Shown piece after piece: positions 1 through 8,357 of a stretch of 23,078 nt of DNA. The DNA comes from an uncultured Prevotellaceae bacterium (lineage in GTDB: Bacteria > Bacteroidota > Bacteroidia > Bacteroidales > Bacteroidaceae). The notes beneath the pieces are model-generated. The model did not search any database and was not told the origin of the DNA. It worked only from the letters and a program-made list of their open reading frames with translations. The stretch spans positions 1 to 23,078 of the forward strand of contig CAMKTM010000005.1 of NCBI GenBank assembly GCA_946415695.1, written 5' to 3'. The translations under genes were made by a program, and so were the position numbers. Each line of letters begins with the position of its first letter. Positions within the stretch are counted from its first letter, which is position 1.

Positions 1-2
1 AA

Positions 3-887
3 GCCCTCTCGAAGACACAGTTCGGGCGGTACAAAGTGACGGCCAACCTCTTCACCGCCACCAGCTACAACGAATACCTGCAAAAACTGCTGCGTACCAT
101 CACGATGCGCTTCGACAAAGTCTCAGCACACAGGGAAATGCCCGTGCCAAACCTGCAGATTAACGAAGCAAAGACCATCGCCGCCGCTGACCGTTACATC
201 CGCACACGGCTGTTCGGCCAGTCTTTCAATCCCTTCAACGGCAACGACTGGAAAATTCTACTCTCGAGGGAAGCCGTCGTCACCAAGCATATCATCGAGG
301 AAATGGCACGTGCCATCTTCCACATGCAAGAGCGCATCCTGACGACCGATGCCGAAGTGGTGCATACGAAGTTCTCGTCTGTGCAGGAACTCAAGATGCG
401 CGAGGCATATTCCATCGAGACGCACAAGACCATCTACGAGCGGCAGGCCTATCCCACGCACGGCGGCGGACTGGAGCAGGCCTTAATCAAGTTCCTCGAA
501 AGGGACGGCGAGGTGGAGCGCTTCCTGAAGATAAGCGAGAACCAGCATCCCTTCGCCATCATCTACTACATCCGCGCCGACGGCCTCATGGCAACCTATC
601 ATCCCGACTTCATCGTGGCAACGAAGGAGAAGGTCTATCTCATCGAGACGAAAGGCAACGACAAAGTCACGGACAAGAACGTCCGGCAGAAGCAGACGGC
701 AGCCGTGGAGTGGACGCGGAAGATAAACAAGCTGAAGCCGGAAGAAAGGATGAACAGGACTTGGGAATACGTGCTTGTCAGCGAAGACCATTTCTATGCC
801 CTGTCAGCCAACCACGCATCGCTGACAGACATCTGCGAGCGGATGAAAGTGTCGCTGTCGTTCCTCGTGGGCGACCTCTTCGCATAG
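3..887 (+). CDS. C-terminal part of a type III restriction enzyme Res subunit / DEAD-family helicase-nuclease (5' truncated by window)
   Basis: The reading frame is already open at base 3, so this is the last 294 codons of a longer gene; an internal GTG at 36 is not a real start. The visible part contains a PD-(D/E)XK nuclease signature: a PD pair (Asp codon 606-608) in the context YHPDF, followed by ETK with Glu at 645-647 and Lys at 651-653 after hydrophobic beta-strand residues. This arrangement is typical of the C-terminal endonuclease domain of type III restriction Res proteins, which carry an N-terminal helicase that would lie upstream of the window. It would cut unmodified DNA together with a Mod methyltransferase, neither of which can be checked here. 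A stand-alone helicase-nuclease defence protein is the main alternative. Confidence 0.72.
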   Translation, partial: ALSKTQFGRYKVTANLFTATSYNEYLQKLLRTITMRFDKVSAHREMPVPNLQINEAKTIAAADRYIRTRLFGQSFNPFNGNDWKILLSREAVVTKHIIEEMARAIFHMQERILTTDAEVVHTKFSSVQELKMREAYSIETHKTIYERQAYPTHGGGLEQALIKFLERDGEVERFLKISENQHPFAIIYYIRADGLMATYHPDFIVATKEKVYLIETKGNDKVTDKNVRQKQTAAVEWTRKINKLKPEERMNRTWEYVLVSEDHFYALSANHASLTDICERMKVSLSFLVGDLFA

Positions 888-921
888 TGCGCCCCACCCC
901 ACTCCGCCTTTCCTCGCATCA

Positions 922-1035
922 CACGGCAGGTTGTTTGCGGCATCGTGAAGCAGCCATTGCTTGTACATGTACGTGCAATTGCTTTTACATGTACAAGCAA
1001 TTGCTTTTACATGTACAAGCAAACAACCCGCCGTG
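922..1035. repeat. 17-bp inverted repeat enclosing the first 22-bp array
   Basis: The arm at 922-938 (CACGGCAGGTTGTTTGC) is matched by the reverse complement of 1019-1035 at 16 of 17 positions. The arms enclose 80 bases that are mostly the 22-bp array. The whole could extrude as a large hairpin in DNA or RNA, or represent the ends of a small mobile or invertible cassette. No TAnnTTTG promoter lies between the arms, which argues against a phase-variable promoter. Confidence 0.75.
953..1018. repeat. 22-bp tandem array 1 (three units, starts at 953, 975, 997)
   Basis: Units 2 and 3 are identical and unit 1 is a variant; a fourth copy begins at 1019 but diverges after GCAA. Each unit contains two perfect palindromes, GCAATTGC and TACATGTA, separated by three bases, so the array reads almost the same on both strands. 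There are no spacers. It begins 66 bases after the stop codon of the restriction gene. Confidence 0.85.
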
Positions 1036-1218
1036 CCGCATCGGACAGTTCGTCATTGTCTAAGCGTTTTTATTGCTGTCCGATGTTGCTTCTTTTTTAT
1101 TCTGCAAACAGACACTATTGGCTCTTCTTTCTTGCCGCCTTGCCTATGTTTCGGCACCTTTTTCATGGAATAGCATTCAAAAACCATGAATTTTCCAACC
1201 TATTTGAATAATTTTTCG

Positions 1219-1226
1219 TACCTTTG
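1219..1226 (+). promoter_or_regulatory. Putative Bacteroidetes -7 promoter element for the capsule operon
   Basis: TACCTTTG matches the Bacteroidetes -7 consensus TAnnTTTG. No TTTG lies at the usual 19-21-base distance upstream; a TTTG at 1203-1206 is too close. The start codon of the SLBB gene is about 118 bases downstream, so the transcript would have a long AT-rich leader, a possible place for antitermination control, although nothing specific is recognised there. Confidence 0.5.
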
Positions 1227-1344
1227 CCGTTCAATAGACGTGACAAAACAGAAGAAAGACAATAAAACGACCCTCGCGCACGTTATTTATATATAATGTA
1301 TAATAGCTAAAAAACTCCAATTAGCACAATCAAACAAATTCTAT

Positions 1345-3786
1345 ATGAAGACTAAAATTCTTTTACTTTTGGCACTCTTTGTCCTTCCTCCACTCTTTGG
1401 TGCCGGAGCGAAGGCTCAGAGTATGTCCGACGACCAAGTGTTGACTTACATTGCGAAAGAAACCCAGAAGGGTGCTTCGCAAAGTGACATTGCAACTTAC
1501 CTGATTGGCAGAGGCGTCACCATGACCCAGCTTCAGCGCGTGCGCCGCAAGGCAGAACGTCTGAAGTCGGAAGGGCAAACTGCCAAGAACGCCATATCGC
1601 ACCAAGAGGAAGTCGGCATCGTGGACGACACCAAGCCTGATGACAAGAAGGAGCCTGTTCAAGACATCACCAATCAGACAGACAATCAGAACGACCGTCA
1701 GGTCTTTGGTCGCAACATCTTCTCGTCCCAGAACCTTACCTTTGCTCCCGCTCAGAACATCGCCACTCCGGCCAACTATTTGCTCGGAGCGGGCGACGAG
1801 GTGACAATAAACATCTGGGGAGCCAGTCAGCAGACGGTGAATCAGACCATCTCTCCCGACGGTTACATCGTGATAGAAGGCGTAGGGCTCATCCGCCTGG
1901 CAGGCCTCACCATCAGCAAAGCCAAGGAAGTGCTTCGCAGCAAGTTGGGCCAAAGCTATGCCGATTGCCACTTCGACCTCTCCCTGTCCGAACTGCGCTC
2001 CATGCAAGTGCAAGTGATGGGCGAAGTCGTACGCCCCGGCACCTACACGCTCTCCAGCCTCTCTTCTGCTTTCAACGCCCTCTATGCAGCAGGCGGCATC
2101 AACGACATCGGCACATTGCGCGACATCCGTGTGTTCCGAAAAGGAAGCCAACTGACATCCATCGACGTCTATGACTACATCCTGCACGGCAATACGTCGA
2201 GAGATGTCCGCCTCGCCGACGGAGACGTCATCATGGTAGGCTCCTACGATTGCCTGATAAAAGTCATAGGACACGTGAAGCGCCCGATGTGGTACGAAAT
2301 GAAGAAAAGCGAAACTGTAAAAGACCTGCTGGAATACGCAGGCGGCTTCGACGGGAAAGCATACACAAAGGGAGTGCGCCTGAAGCGAACAGCAGGCACA
2401 GAATACTCTATCTACTCCATTGAGGAAGACAAGATGGGCACATTCCACCTCTCTGACGGCGACCTTGTCGAAGCCGACGAGAACCTGGTTCGCTACAACA
2501 ACATGGTAGAAGTGCGCGGTGCCGTGAAGCATCCCGGAGAGTTCCAGTTGGGCGACCAGATACAGAGCGTCAAAGACCTGCTCCTCGCCGCCGACGGCCT
2601 CATCGAAAGTGCCTACACCAAGCGCGCCATCCTGCACCGTGAGAAAGAGGACAAGAGCAGAGAAATCCTAAGCGTTGACGCCGTCGGCATACTCAACGGA
2701 ACAGCCGTCGATATGCCTCTGCACAACGGCGATGTGCTCTTCATCCCCGACAAGTTGGACATGCAAGGCAACCTGACAGTGCAAGTCAATGGCGAAATCA
2801 ACTATCCAGGCGACTACCCCTATGCCGAACACTCCACCATCAGAGACATGATACTGCTGGCAGGCGGCATCACCCAGGCAGGTTCCTTGGCACGAGTGGA
2901 TGTCTTCCGCCGAGTGCGCGACCTAAATGCCACAGAAGACACCCCGGAATCAGCAGAGCATTTCGTGTTCGCCCTCAACGAAGACTTCAGCCTTAGGAAC
3001 GACACCGTCTTCGAACTTGCACCGTTCGACGTCGTATATGTCCGCAAGTCCCCTGCCTACGAGGAGCAAAAGAACGTCATCATTTCAGGTCAGGCCAACT
3101 TCCCCGGCACATACACCATGACGAAGAAGAACTACCGCATCTCTGACCTCATCCGCGACTGCGGAGGCATCACCGACCAAGGCTATATTCGCGGCGCATC
3201 ACTCATCCGCACCATGACCAAGGAGGAACGCGAACAGCGCGACGCCAACAACCTGCGTGCACAAATTGACATCTACGAGGAAGGACTGCGCGACGGCAAA
3301 GACCTTAACCTGCAAATTGCCGACTCCCTCTTCTCACTGAAAGCCATCACCGCCAACACATACTCCATCGCTGTCAATTTGGAAGAAGCCATGAAAGAAC
3401 CCGGCTGCATCTACGACCTCATACTGCGCCAGGGCGATGTGCTCACCATTCCAAAGCCCGAATACACAGTCAAGGTGAGCGGCGAAGTGATGCATCCCGT
3501 CTCGATGGCATACGAGAAAGGCAAGAACCTCAAATACTACATCAAACGTGCCGGCGGCTATTCACGCAAAGCATACAAACGTCACGCCTACGGCATCCAC
3601 ATGAACGGCAGCGTAATAAAACTCTCGAGCAGAAGCTCCAAACACATTGAGCCCGGCACAGAGGTCGTAGTGCCTTCAAAGTCAGGGCACAAGGGCATGA
3701 CAACTCCTGAAGTCATGTCCATCGGCTCCACAGCCGCCTCCCTCTCGTCCGTCATTGTGGCACTTATGCACCTCATCACCAAATAA
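1345..3786 (+). CDS. SLBB-domain outer-membrane polysaccharide export protein (Wza-like)
   Basis: This 813-residue protein should form the outer-membrane channel for the exported polysaccharide. A signal peptide is visible (basic MKTK, hydrophobic core, AKA before Gln25). A polysaccharide export (PES) domain starts near residue 144 with LLGAGDEVTINIWG. About six SLBB-type repeats follow, near residues 219, 304, 386, 476, 576 and 707, each opening with a pattern like VxGxVxxPG and ending in AGG or similar. A hydrophobic segment near the C-terminus (about 790-811) may span the membrane. It is roughly twice as long as Escherichia coli Wza, as is usual for Bacteroidetes SLBB proteins. It is the first gene of the operon, four bases ahead of wzz. 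The family is certain; the exact polymer exported is unknown. Confidence 0.92.
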   Translation: MKTKILLLLALFVLPPLFGAGAKAQSMSDDQVLTYIAKETQKGASQSDIATYLIGRGVTMTQLQRVRRKAERLKSEGQTAKNAISHQEEVGIVDDTKPDDKKEPVQDITNQTDNQNDRQVFGRNIFSSQNLTFAPAQNIATPANYLLGAGDEVTINIWGASQQTVNQTISPDGYIVIEGVGLIRLAGLTISKAKEVLRSKLGQSYADCHFDLSLSELRSMQVQVMGEVVRPGTYTLSSLSSAFNALYAAGGINDIGTLRDIRVFRKGSQLTSIDVYDYILHGNTSRDVRLADGDVIMVGSYDCLIKVIGHVKRPMWYEMKKSETVKDLLEYAGGFDGKAYTKGVRLKRTAGTEYSIYSIEEDKMGTFHLSDGDLVEADENLVRYNNMVEVRGAVKHPGEFQLGDQIQSVKDLLLAADGLIESAYTKRAILHREKEDKSREILSVDAVGILNGTAVDMPLHNGDVLFIPDKLDMQGNLTVQVNGEINYPGDYPYAEHSTIRDMILLAGGITQAGSLARVDVFRRVRDLNATEDTPESAEHFVFALNEDFSLRNDTVFELAPFDVVYVRKSPAYEEQKNVIISGQANFPGTYTMTKKNYRISDLIRDCGGITDQGYIRGASLIRTMTKEEREQRDANNLRAQIDIYEEGLRDGKDLNLQIADSLFSLKAITANTYSIAVNLEEAMKEPGCIYDLILRQGDVLTIPKPEYTVKVSGEVMHPVSMAYEKGKNLKYYIKRAGGYSRKAYKRHAYGIHMNGSVIKLSSRSSKHIEPGTEVVVPSKSGHKGMTTPEVMSIGSTAASLSSVIVALMHLITK

Positions 3787-3790
3787 CGCC

Positions 3791-4873
3791 ATGGAACAGA
3801 ACAATAGCCAAGGTCAGATTATCGACCTTTTGCAAATATCCAAAACACTGTGGCAAAAACGCCGCACATTCATCAAAGTGTGGATTGTCACATTCGTTCT
3901 CTCTTGCATCTGGATTCTCCCCCAACCACGCTACTATATTTGTGAGGTAAAGCTTGCGCCAGAAGTAAATGGAGACCAAGCCTTTGGCGGGCTCTCTAAT
4001 CTCGCCTCTTCTTTCGGCATTGACTTCGGAGGAGGAAGTGGGCAGGATGCCATTTACCCAGAATTGTACCCAGAACTCTTTGAAAATCCCAAGTTCATCG
4101 TGGGACTATACGACATCCATGTGACCACAAAGGAAGGTGACATCTCCACCGACTACTTCACATACATCAAGCAGCACCAGAAAAAGAACCTTCTGACTTT
4201 GCCTTTCCGAACTGCAATAAAAAGCATCAAGAGTTTGTTCGACAAAGAAGACAACACACCACGCATCGCCGGTTCTCGCGGCGTCAATCCGTTCTTGATG
4301 AACCGCAAAGACTACGAGTTGATGCTCAAAATCATGAACAACATCAAATGCTCCGTAGATAAAAAGAACTTCGTCATTTCCATCAACGTCAAAGACCAAG
4401 ATGCCCTTGTCAGTGCCATCATGGCAGACAGCGTGAAGAAACATCTGCAGGACTTCATCATTCAGTACCGCACAAGCAAAGCAATTGAAGACGTGGCACA
4501 CTATCAGCACATGCGCGACAGTGCAGAGATAGAATACAATCTTTCGATGGAGCGCTACAGCCGTTTCTGCGACATGCATAGGAACATCATCCTCCAAACC
4601 TATCAGAGCCAACGAGACAAATTGGAAAGCGATTTGGCCCTCAAGCAAAACTCCCTCTCCGTCATGGAAACGCAGTTGCAAAGTTCCAAAATGAAACTGC
4701 AGGAAAAGACACCAGCCTTCACCACCCTGAAGAGCGCAATTGTTCCTGTTAAGCCTGCTGGCCCCAAGAGAGTGGTGTTCGTGCTTGGCATGCTCATATT
4801 CGTGACCATCGTCGCTGGATTATGGATGGTAAGGAATGACATCTTCCCCTTTAACCAACAGATGCAATCCTAA
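3791..4873 (+). CDS. Wzz-type polysaccharide chain-length determinant
   Basis: This 360-residue inner-membrane protein should set the chain length of the Wzy-made polymer. It has the classic Wzz layout: a short cytoplasmic N-terminus, a first membrane segment at about residues 29-44, a large periplasmic part rich in predicted helix, and a second membrane segment at about 327-346 preceded by PAGPKR, the Pro/Gly-rich motif of the family. There is no C-terminal Walker kinase domain, so it is not a full Wzc-type co-polymerase. I chose the ATG at 3791 (MEQNN) because a further upstream ATG at 3755 overlaps the SLBB gene and adds twelve unlikely residues. It sits directly between the export gene and the polymerase gene. 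Confidence 0.88.
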   Translation: MEQNNSQGQIIDLLQISKTLWQKRRTFIKVWIVTFVLSCIWILPQPRYYICEVKLAPEVNGDQAFGGLSNLASSFGIDFGGGSGQDAIYPELYPELFENPKFIVGLYDIHVTTKEGDISTDYFTYIKQHQKKNLLTLPFRTAIKSIKSLFDKEDNTPRIAGSRGVNPFLMNRKDYELMLKIMNNIKCSVDKKNFVISINVKDQDALVSAIMADSVKKHLQDFIIQYRTSKAIEDVAHYQHMRDSAEIEYNLSMERYSRFCDMHRNIILQTYQSQRDKLESDLALKQNSLSVMETQLQSSKMKLQEKTPAFTTLKSAIVPVKPAGPKRVVFVLGMLIFVTIVAGLWMVRNDIFPFNQQMQS

Positions 4874-4885
4874 CAGCATCGGGAA

Positions 4886-6118
4886 ATGAATGCTCGTTTG
4901 ACACAACTACTGACAATAAATGTTAGCAACTTGCTCAAGATGGACATGAGCAAGTGGACTATCATCCCATTTCTGATGATTTTGTCGGTTGTTGTCAATA
5001 TGTGTATTTCTATCAACCTTTTGGAGATGCAAACCCTCTCCTATTTGATGCTTGCACTGACGCTGTTGTCGTTTGCAATCATGTCCGTTTTCTATTTTAG
5101 GAAAGGAATCATATCACGGTACGTAGCCGTCATTATGTTGTTCCAGTTTCTGTTGTTCACCTCTACGGTCATCAATGGCACCGGAGTCAAGGAGAGTGTC
5201 TATCAGAGTTGTTCCGTCATTTTCATCGCCATGGCCTCTGACTATTTCAAGGAAAGATTCAATTTCCTGATATGTGCCCTTGCACTGTCATTCTCTCTTT
5301 GCGCTTATCTGAACTTCTACCACCTAATGACTCATCCAGACTTGTGGATTATTGACGATTTGAAATCAAACCAAGGCTACATACTCGGCGGCAACTACAA
5401 CGGCATGGGATGTAGGCTTCTCTGCGCTGTAGGCATTAGCATGATATGTTTGAGATATAGCAAATGGTGGATTCTCAATGCAATACCCGTCGCGCTTGTT
5501 TCCGTCGCGTCTTTAGCCATCGTGAAATCCATGACATCTTTGACCGGCATCCTGCTGTTCCTCTTTTTCTGTATCATTCCATCAAGCAAGTTGCTGAAGA
5601 TGGGTATTATAACACTGATTTCCATTGTTATCTTCTTTCAGATATTCGTCTGCTTTCAGGGGAAAGGGATTGAACAGAATTCTCTGGCCGTATGGCTTGT
5701 AGAAGACGTTCTTGGCAAAGACATCACCTTTACGTACCGAACATATATGTGGGATGCAGCTTCTAAAGTTTTTGCAAATTCACCTATCTATGGTTATGGG
5801 CTTGTTGAGGCCGATTGGTACTACTCCAACATGAGTTCCTTTGCAAAAGGACCACACAATTTCATCTGGGGCATACTCATTTATGGAGGCATTACCTTAC
5901 TGTCCGTATTCACATATATTTGTTATATGGTTTTCATTAAACTTCCTGCCACAAACGAAAGGAGCGTTATACTGATTTATGCTATCGCAGTCACGATGTT
6001 CACAATGATGACAATGGAAGTCTATCCCCCGCCATTCATCCTCACACTGCTCACCTTGGCCTTCTTTGCTCCACGATTGCAAAGTGTGAAGGGACAAACT
6101 ATACTAAAGACCGAATAA
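4886..6118 (+). CDS. Wzy-like O-antigen/capsule repeat-unit polymerase (multi-pass membrane protein)
   Basis: This 410-residue protein is almost entirely hydrophobic, with about ten to twelve membrane segments. A larger polar loop (about residues 265-330) carries the sequence TYRTYMWDAASKVF followed by PIYGYG and then GPHNFIWG. This Arg-x-x-x-Trp, P-x-x-G-x-G, HN series is the pattern of the Wzy/WaaL O-antigen polymerase-ligase superfamily. A role in joining lipid-linked repeat units at the periplasmic face fits its position next to wzz and in the same operon as wzx. A ligase role cannot be excluded from sequence, but the context favours a polymerase. An alternative start is the ATG at 4937. 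Confidence 0.8.
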   Translation: MNARLTQLLTINVSNLLKMDMSKWTIIPFLMILSVVVNMCISINLLEMQTLSYLMLALTLLSFAIMSVFYFRKGIISRYVAVIMLFQFLLFTSTVINGTGVKESVYQSCSVIFIAMASDYFKERFNFLICALALSFSLCAYLNFYHLMTHPDLWIIDDLKSNQGYILGGNYNGMGCRLLCAVGISMICLRYSKWWILNAIPVALVSVASLAIVKSMTSLTGILLFLFFCIIPSSKLLKMGIITLISIVIFFQIFVCFQGKGIEQNSLAVWLVEDVLGKDITFTYRTYMWDAASKVFANSPIYGYGLVEADWYYSNMSSFAKGPHNFIWGILIYGGITLLSVFTYICYMVFIKLPATNERSVILIYAIAVTMFTMMTMEVYPPPFILTLLTLAFFAPRLQSVKGQTILKTE

Positions 6119-6129
6119 GTAAAAACTCT

Positions 6130-7017
6130 ATGCATATTTTCTCCATCATCATTCCGCATCACAACATCCCGGAACTGCTCCAGCGCTGCCTTGACTCCAT
6201 CCCCGACGTTCCAGAGGTACAAGTCATCGTGGTGGATGATAACAGTTCGGAGCAAAAGGTGGATTTCGAGCACTTCCCCGGCCTTAGCCGCACACACACA
6301 CAGTGCATCCTTGACAAGCAGGGCGGTGGCGCCGGTCACGCCCGCAACATCGGATTGAGGAATGCCGATGGCAAGTGGCTGGTATTTGCCGATGCCGACG
6401 ACTTCTTTACAAAAAATGCATTCGACATTCTTAAGAATCACAAAGACGACAAAGAGGACATCATCTTGTTTAAATCCAACAGTGTGGACTCCGACAGCCT
6501 AATTCCTGCCAATCGCTTTGAAGACTTAAACCTCGCCATTGACGATGTTCTCAGTGGTAGGTTAAGTGCAAAAGAAGCCATATTGAAAAGACCTGGGCCT
6601 GTCTGCAAAATGTTCCGAAGAAGCTATATCGCACAGAAAGACATTTGGTTTGATGAGGTAATTGCATCAAACGACATGATGTTCGTTACAAAGGCTACTT
6701 GCTGGTGCAACGACAATGCTGTGACAGTTTATGATGACATTCTCTATACTGTCACCACACGCACAGGCAGTCTTACAGAAGAACGCAAGACAAATCCCAA
6801 CAACTTCCTCTGCCGACTCGGAGTTCAAATACGCTGCAACAAGTTTCTGGAAGATTATCCCCAGTTCAGAAAAGAGCCTATTATCGTACGATTGCTATTA
6901 GCACGCAAGTTTGGCGCTAAAACTTTTCTGCGTGCCTTTTGGCTCATTATACGCAAGGGAGCTTTCTTCTCCGGTTTTGGAGTGTTTATGAAAAGTGTCA
7001 GAAACCATATTTTTTGA
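6130..7017 (+). CDS. Family 2 glycosyltransferase, copy 1 of a duplicated pair
   Basis: This 295-residue GT-A protein should transfer a sugar from a nucleotide donor to the lipid-linked repeat unit on the cytoplasmic face. It starts with the GT2 strand FSIIIPH, has the first Asp pair at residues 36-37 (VVDDNSS) and the metal-binding DADD at 88-91. It has no membrane segments. It is a clear paralogue of the gene at 9878: I count about 84 identical residues in the first 100, with no gaps, and lower similarity in the C-terminal half, which in this family usually shapes acceptor choice. Donor and acceptor sugars cannot be read from the sequence. Confidence 0.88.
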   Translation: MHIFSIIIPHHNIPELLQRCLDSIPDVPEVQVIVVDDNSSEQKVDFEHFPGLSRTHTQCILDKQGGGAGHARNIGLRNADGKWLVFADADDFFTKNAFDILKNHKDDKEDIILFKSNSVDSDSLIPANRFEDLNLAIDDVLSGRLSAKEAILKRPGPVCKMFRRSYIAQKDIWFDEVIASNDMMFVTKATCWCNDNAVTVYDDILYTVTTRTGSLTEERKTNPNNFLCRLGVQIRCNKFLEDYPQFRKEPIIVRLLLARKFGAKTFLRAFWLIIRKGAFFSGFGVFMKSVRNHIF

Positions 7018-7050
7018 ATACATATTTAATATATAAATAGAATAATAAAA

Positions 7051-8319
7051 ATGAAAGATATTAAAATCTGTGTGATTGGCTTAGGCTATGTCGGTTTGCC
7101 GTTAGCCAGACTATTCTCCACAAAGTTTGAGACAATTGGATTCGACATGAATCAGCAAAGAGTGGATGCACTCATGTCAGGCCACGACGCCACCCTTGAG
7201 GTGAGCGACGAACTGCTACAGGATGCCATTAACCATCACGGCTTCGTCTGCACCACCGACTTGGAGCGCATACGCCAGTGCAACTTCTATATAGTAGCCG
7301 TACCTACTCCTGTGGACGAGAACAACCGCCCTGACCTCAAACCCCTTTGGGGAGCAAGTGAGACAGTGGGCAAAGTCATCTCTAAAGGAGACATCGTCGT
7401 CTATGAAAGTACAGTCTATCCCGGTGTCACGGAAGAAGAATGTCTGCCCGTAGTAGAGCGTGTCAGCGGCTTAAAGTATAATGTAGATTTCTTTGCCGGT
7501 TATTCTCCGGAACGAATCAATCCGGGGGACAAGGAACATACCGTGGAGAAGATAAAGAAAGTGACCTCCGGTTCTACTCCTGAAATTGCCGATTTAGTTG
7601 ACAACGTGTACAACTCGGTGTTGGTGAATGGCACTCATAAAGCTTCAAGCATCAAGGTGGCCGAAGCTTCGAAAATCATAGAAAACTCGCAGCGCGATGT
7701 AAACATTGCATTTATGAATGAACTGGCAAAGATCTTCAACGCAATGGGCATAGACACGCACGATGTCATAGAGGCCGCTTCGTCAAAATGGAATTTCATT
7801 AAGTTGTCGCCCGGATTGGTTGGCGGTCATTGCATCAGTGTCGATCCATATTATTTGATACAGAAAGCACAAGTTTATGGCGTATTGCCCCGCATCATGT
7901 CTAATGCACGCCGTCTGAACGACGGCATGGGCGACTATGTGGCTAACCAGGTCATCAAACTGATGAACAAAAAAGGTGTGTTGGTGAAGGATGCCAGAAT
8001 ACTCATACTTGGCATTACATTCAAGGAGAACTGCCCCGACATTCGCAACACCAAGGTCGTAGATATCTACCATACCCTTCAGGAATACACTGACAACCTG
8101 ACCATTTACGACCCCTGGGCTTATGCAGACAATGTGCAGAAGCATTATGGAATCCGTATTACCAACACAATGCCTGAAGGAAAGTTCGATGCCATCATCC
8201 TGGCTGTTGCCCATAAAGAATTCCTGGACATGGATATAAAGGCTAAAGTCAGCGAAAAAGGGGTCATATATGATGTGAAGGGCATATTGCCACGCGACAT
8301 TATCGACGGAAGACTGTAA
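7051..8319 (+). CDS. UDP-N-acetylhexosamine 6-dehydrogenase (WbpA/WbpO/TviB-type nucleotide sugar dehydrogenase)
   Basis: This 422-residue enzyme should oxidise C6 of UDP-GlcNAc or UDP-GalNAc twice with NAD to give the uronic acid. The N-terminal NAD-binding motif GLGYVG is at residues 10-15, the YESTVYPG segment at about 118-125, and the catalytic cysteine (C261) lies in GGHCISVDPYY. The C-terminal domain begins around LGITFKENCPDIRNTK, the hallmark of the WbpA/TviB branch rather than UDP-glucose dehydrogenases. In the operon it supplies a uronic acid precursor and is the key hint that the polymer is acidic. A 33-base AT-rich gap separates it from the preceding GT gene. Whether the substrate is GlcNAc or GalNAc is not decided. 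Confidence 0.9.
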   Translation: MKDIKICVIGLGYVGLPLARLFSTKFETIGFDMNQQRVDALMSGHDATLEVSDELLQDAINHHGFVCTTDLERIRQCNFYIVAVPTPVDENNRPDLKPLWGASETVGKVISKGDIVVYESTVYPGVTEEECLPVVERVSGLKYNVDFFAGYSPERINPGDKEHTVEKIKKVTSGSTPEIADLVDNVYNSVLVNGTHKASSIKVAEASKIIENSQRDVNIAFMNELAKIFNAMGIDTHDVIEAASSKWNFIKLSPGLVGGHCISVDPYYLIQKAQVYGVLPRIMSNARRLNDGMGDYVANQVIKLMNKKGVLVKDARILILGITFKENCPDIRNTKVVDIYHTLQEYTDNLTIYDPWAYADNVQKHYGIRITNTMPEGKFDAIILAVAHKEFLDMDIKAKVSEKGVIYDVKGILPRDIIDGRL

Positions 8320-8357
8320 TCTTGTAACAGAACGACACTCTCTTGAAGCAACAAGCG

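Larger units (their letters stand above)
888..1344. other. Gene-free stretch: inverted repeat, 22-bp array, promoter and capsule operon leader
   Basis: No credible gene was found in these 457 bases. From left to right they hold a 17-bp inverted-repeat arm (922-938), a three-unit 22-bp tandem array (953-1018), the second arm (1019-1035), about 180 bases with no recognised feature, a Bacteroidetes -7 promoter element (1219-1226) and a roughly 110-base AT-rich leader before the SLBB gene. The small open frames here are created by the tandem repeat and show no protein-like features. Confidence 0.7.

Noticed and set aside
953..1018. CRISPR array
   Set aside because: Units are contiguous with an exact 22-base period and no variable spacers, and there are no cas genes. 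The same applies to the arrays at 13621 and 21589.
945..1211. Small open frames across the first repeat array
   Set aside because: Several frames read through the tandem repeat (giving YMYKQ-like words). No start signal or conserved feature was seen.
922..1226. Invertible capsule promoter of the Bacteroides type
   Set aside because: The inverted repeat does not enclose the promoter element at 1219, there is no promoter motif between the arms, and no invertase gene is in view.
1363..2637. 424-codon open frame on the minus strand
   Set aside because: It is antisense to the SLBB export gene and arises from its codon use; the composition is not protein-like.
3755..3790. Upstream start for wzz
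   Set aside because: It would overlap the SLBB gene by 32 bases and add twelve residues with no family resemblance. The ATG at 3791 fits the operon spacing.
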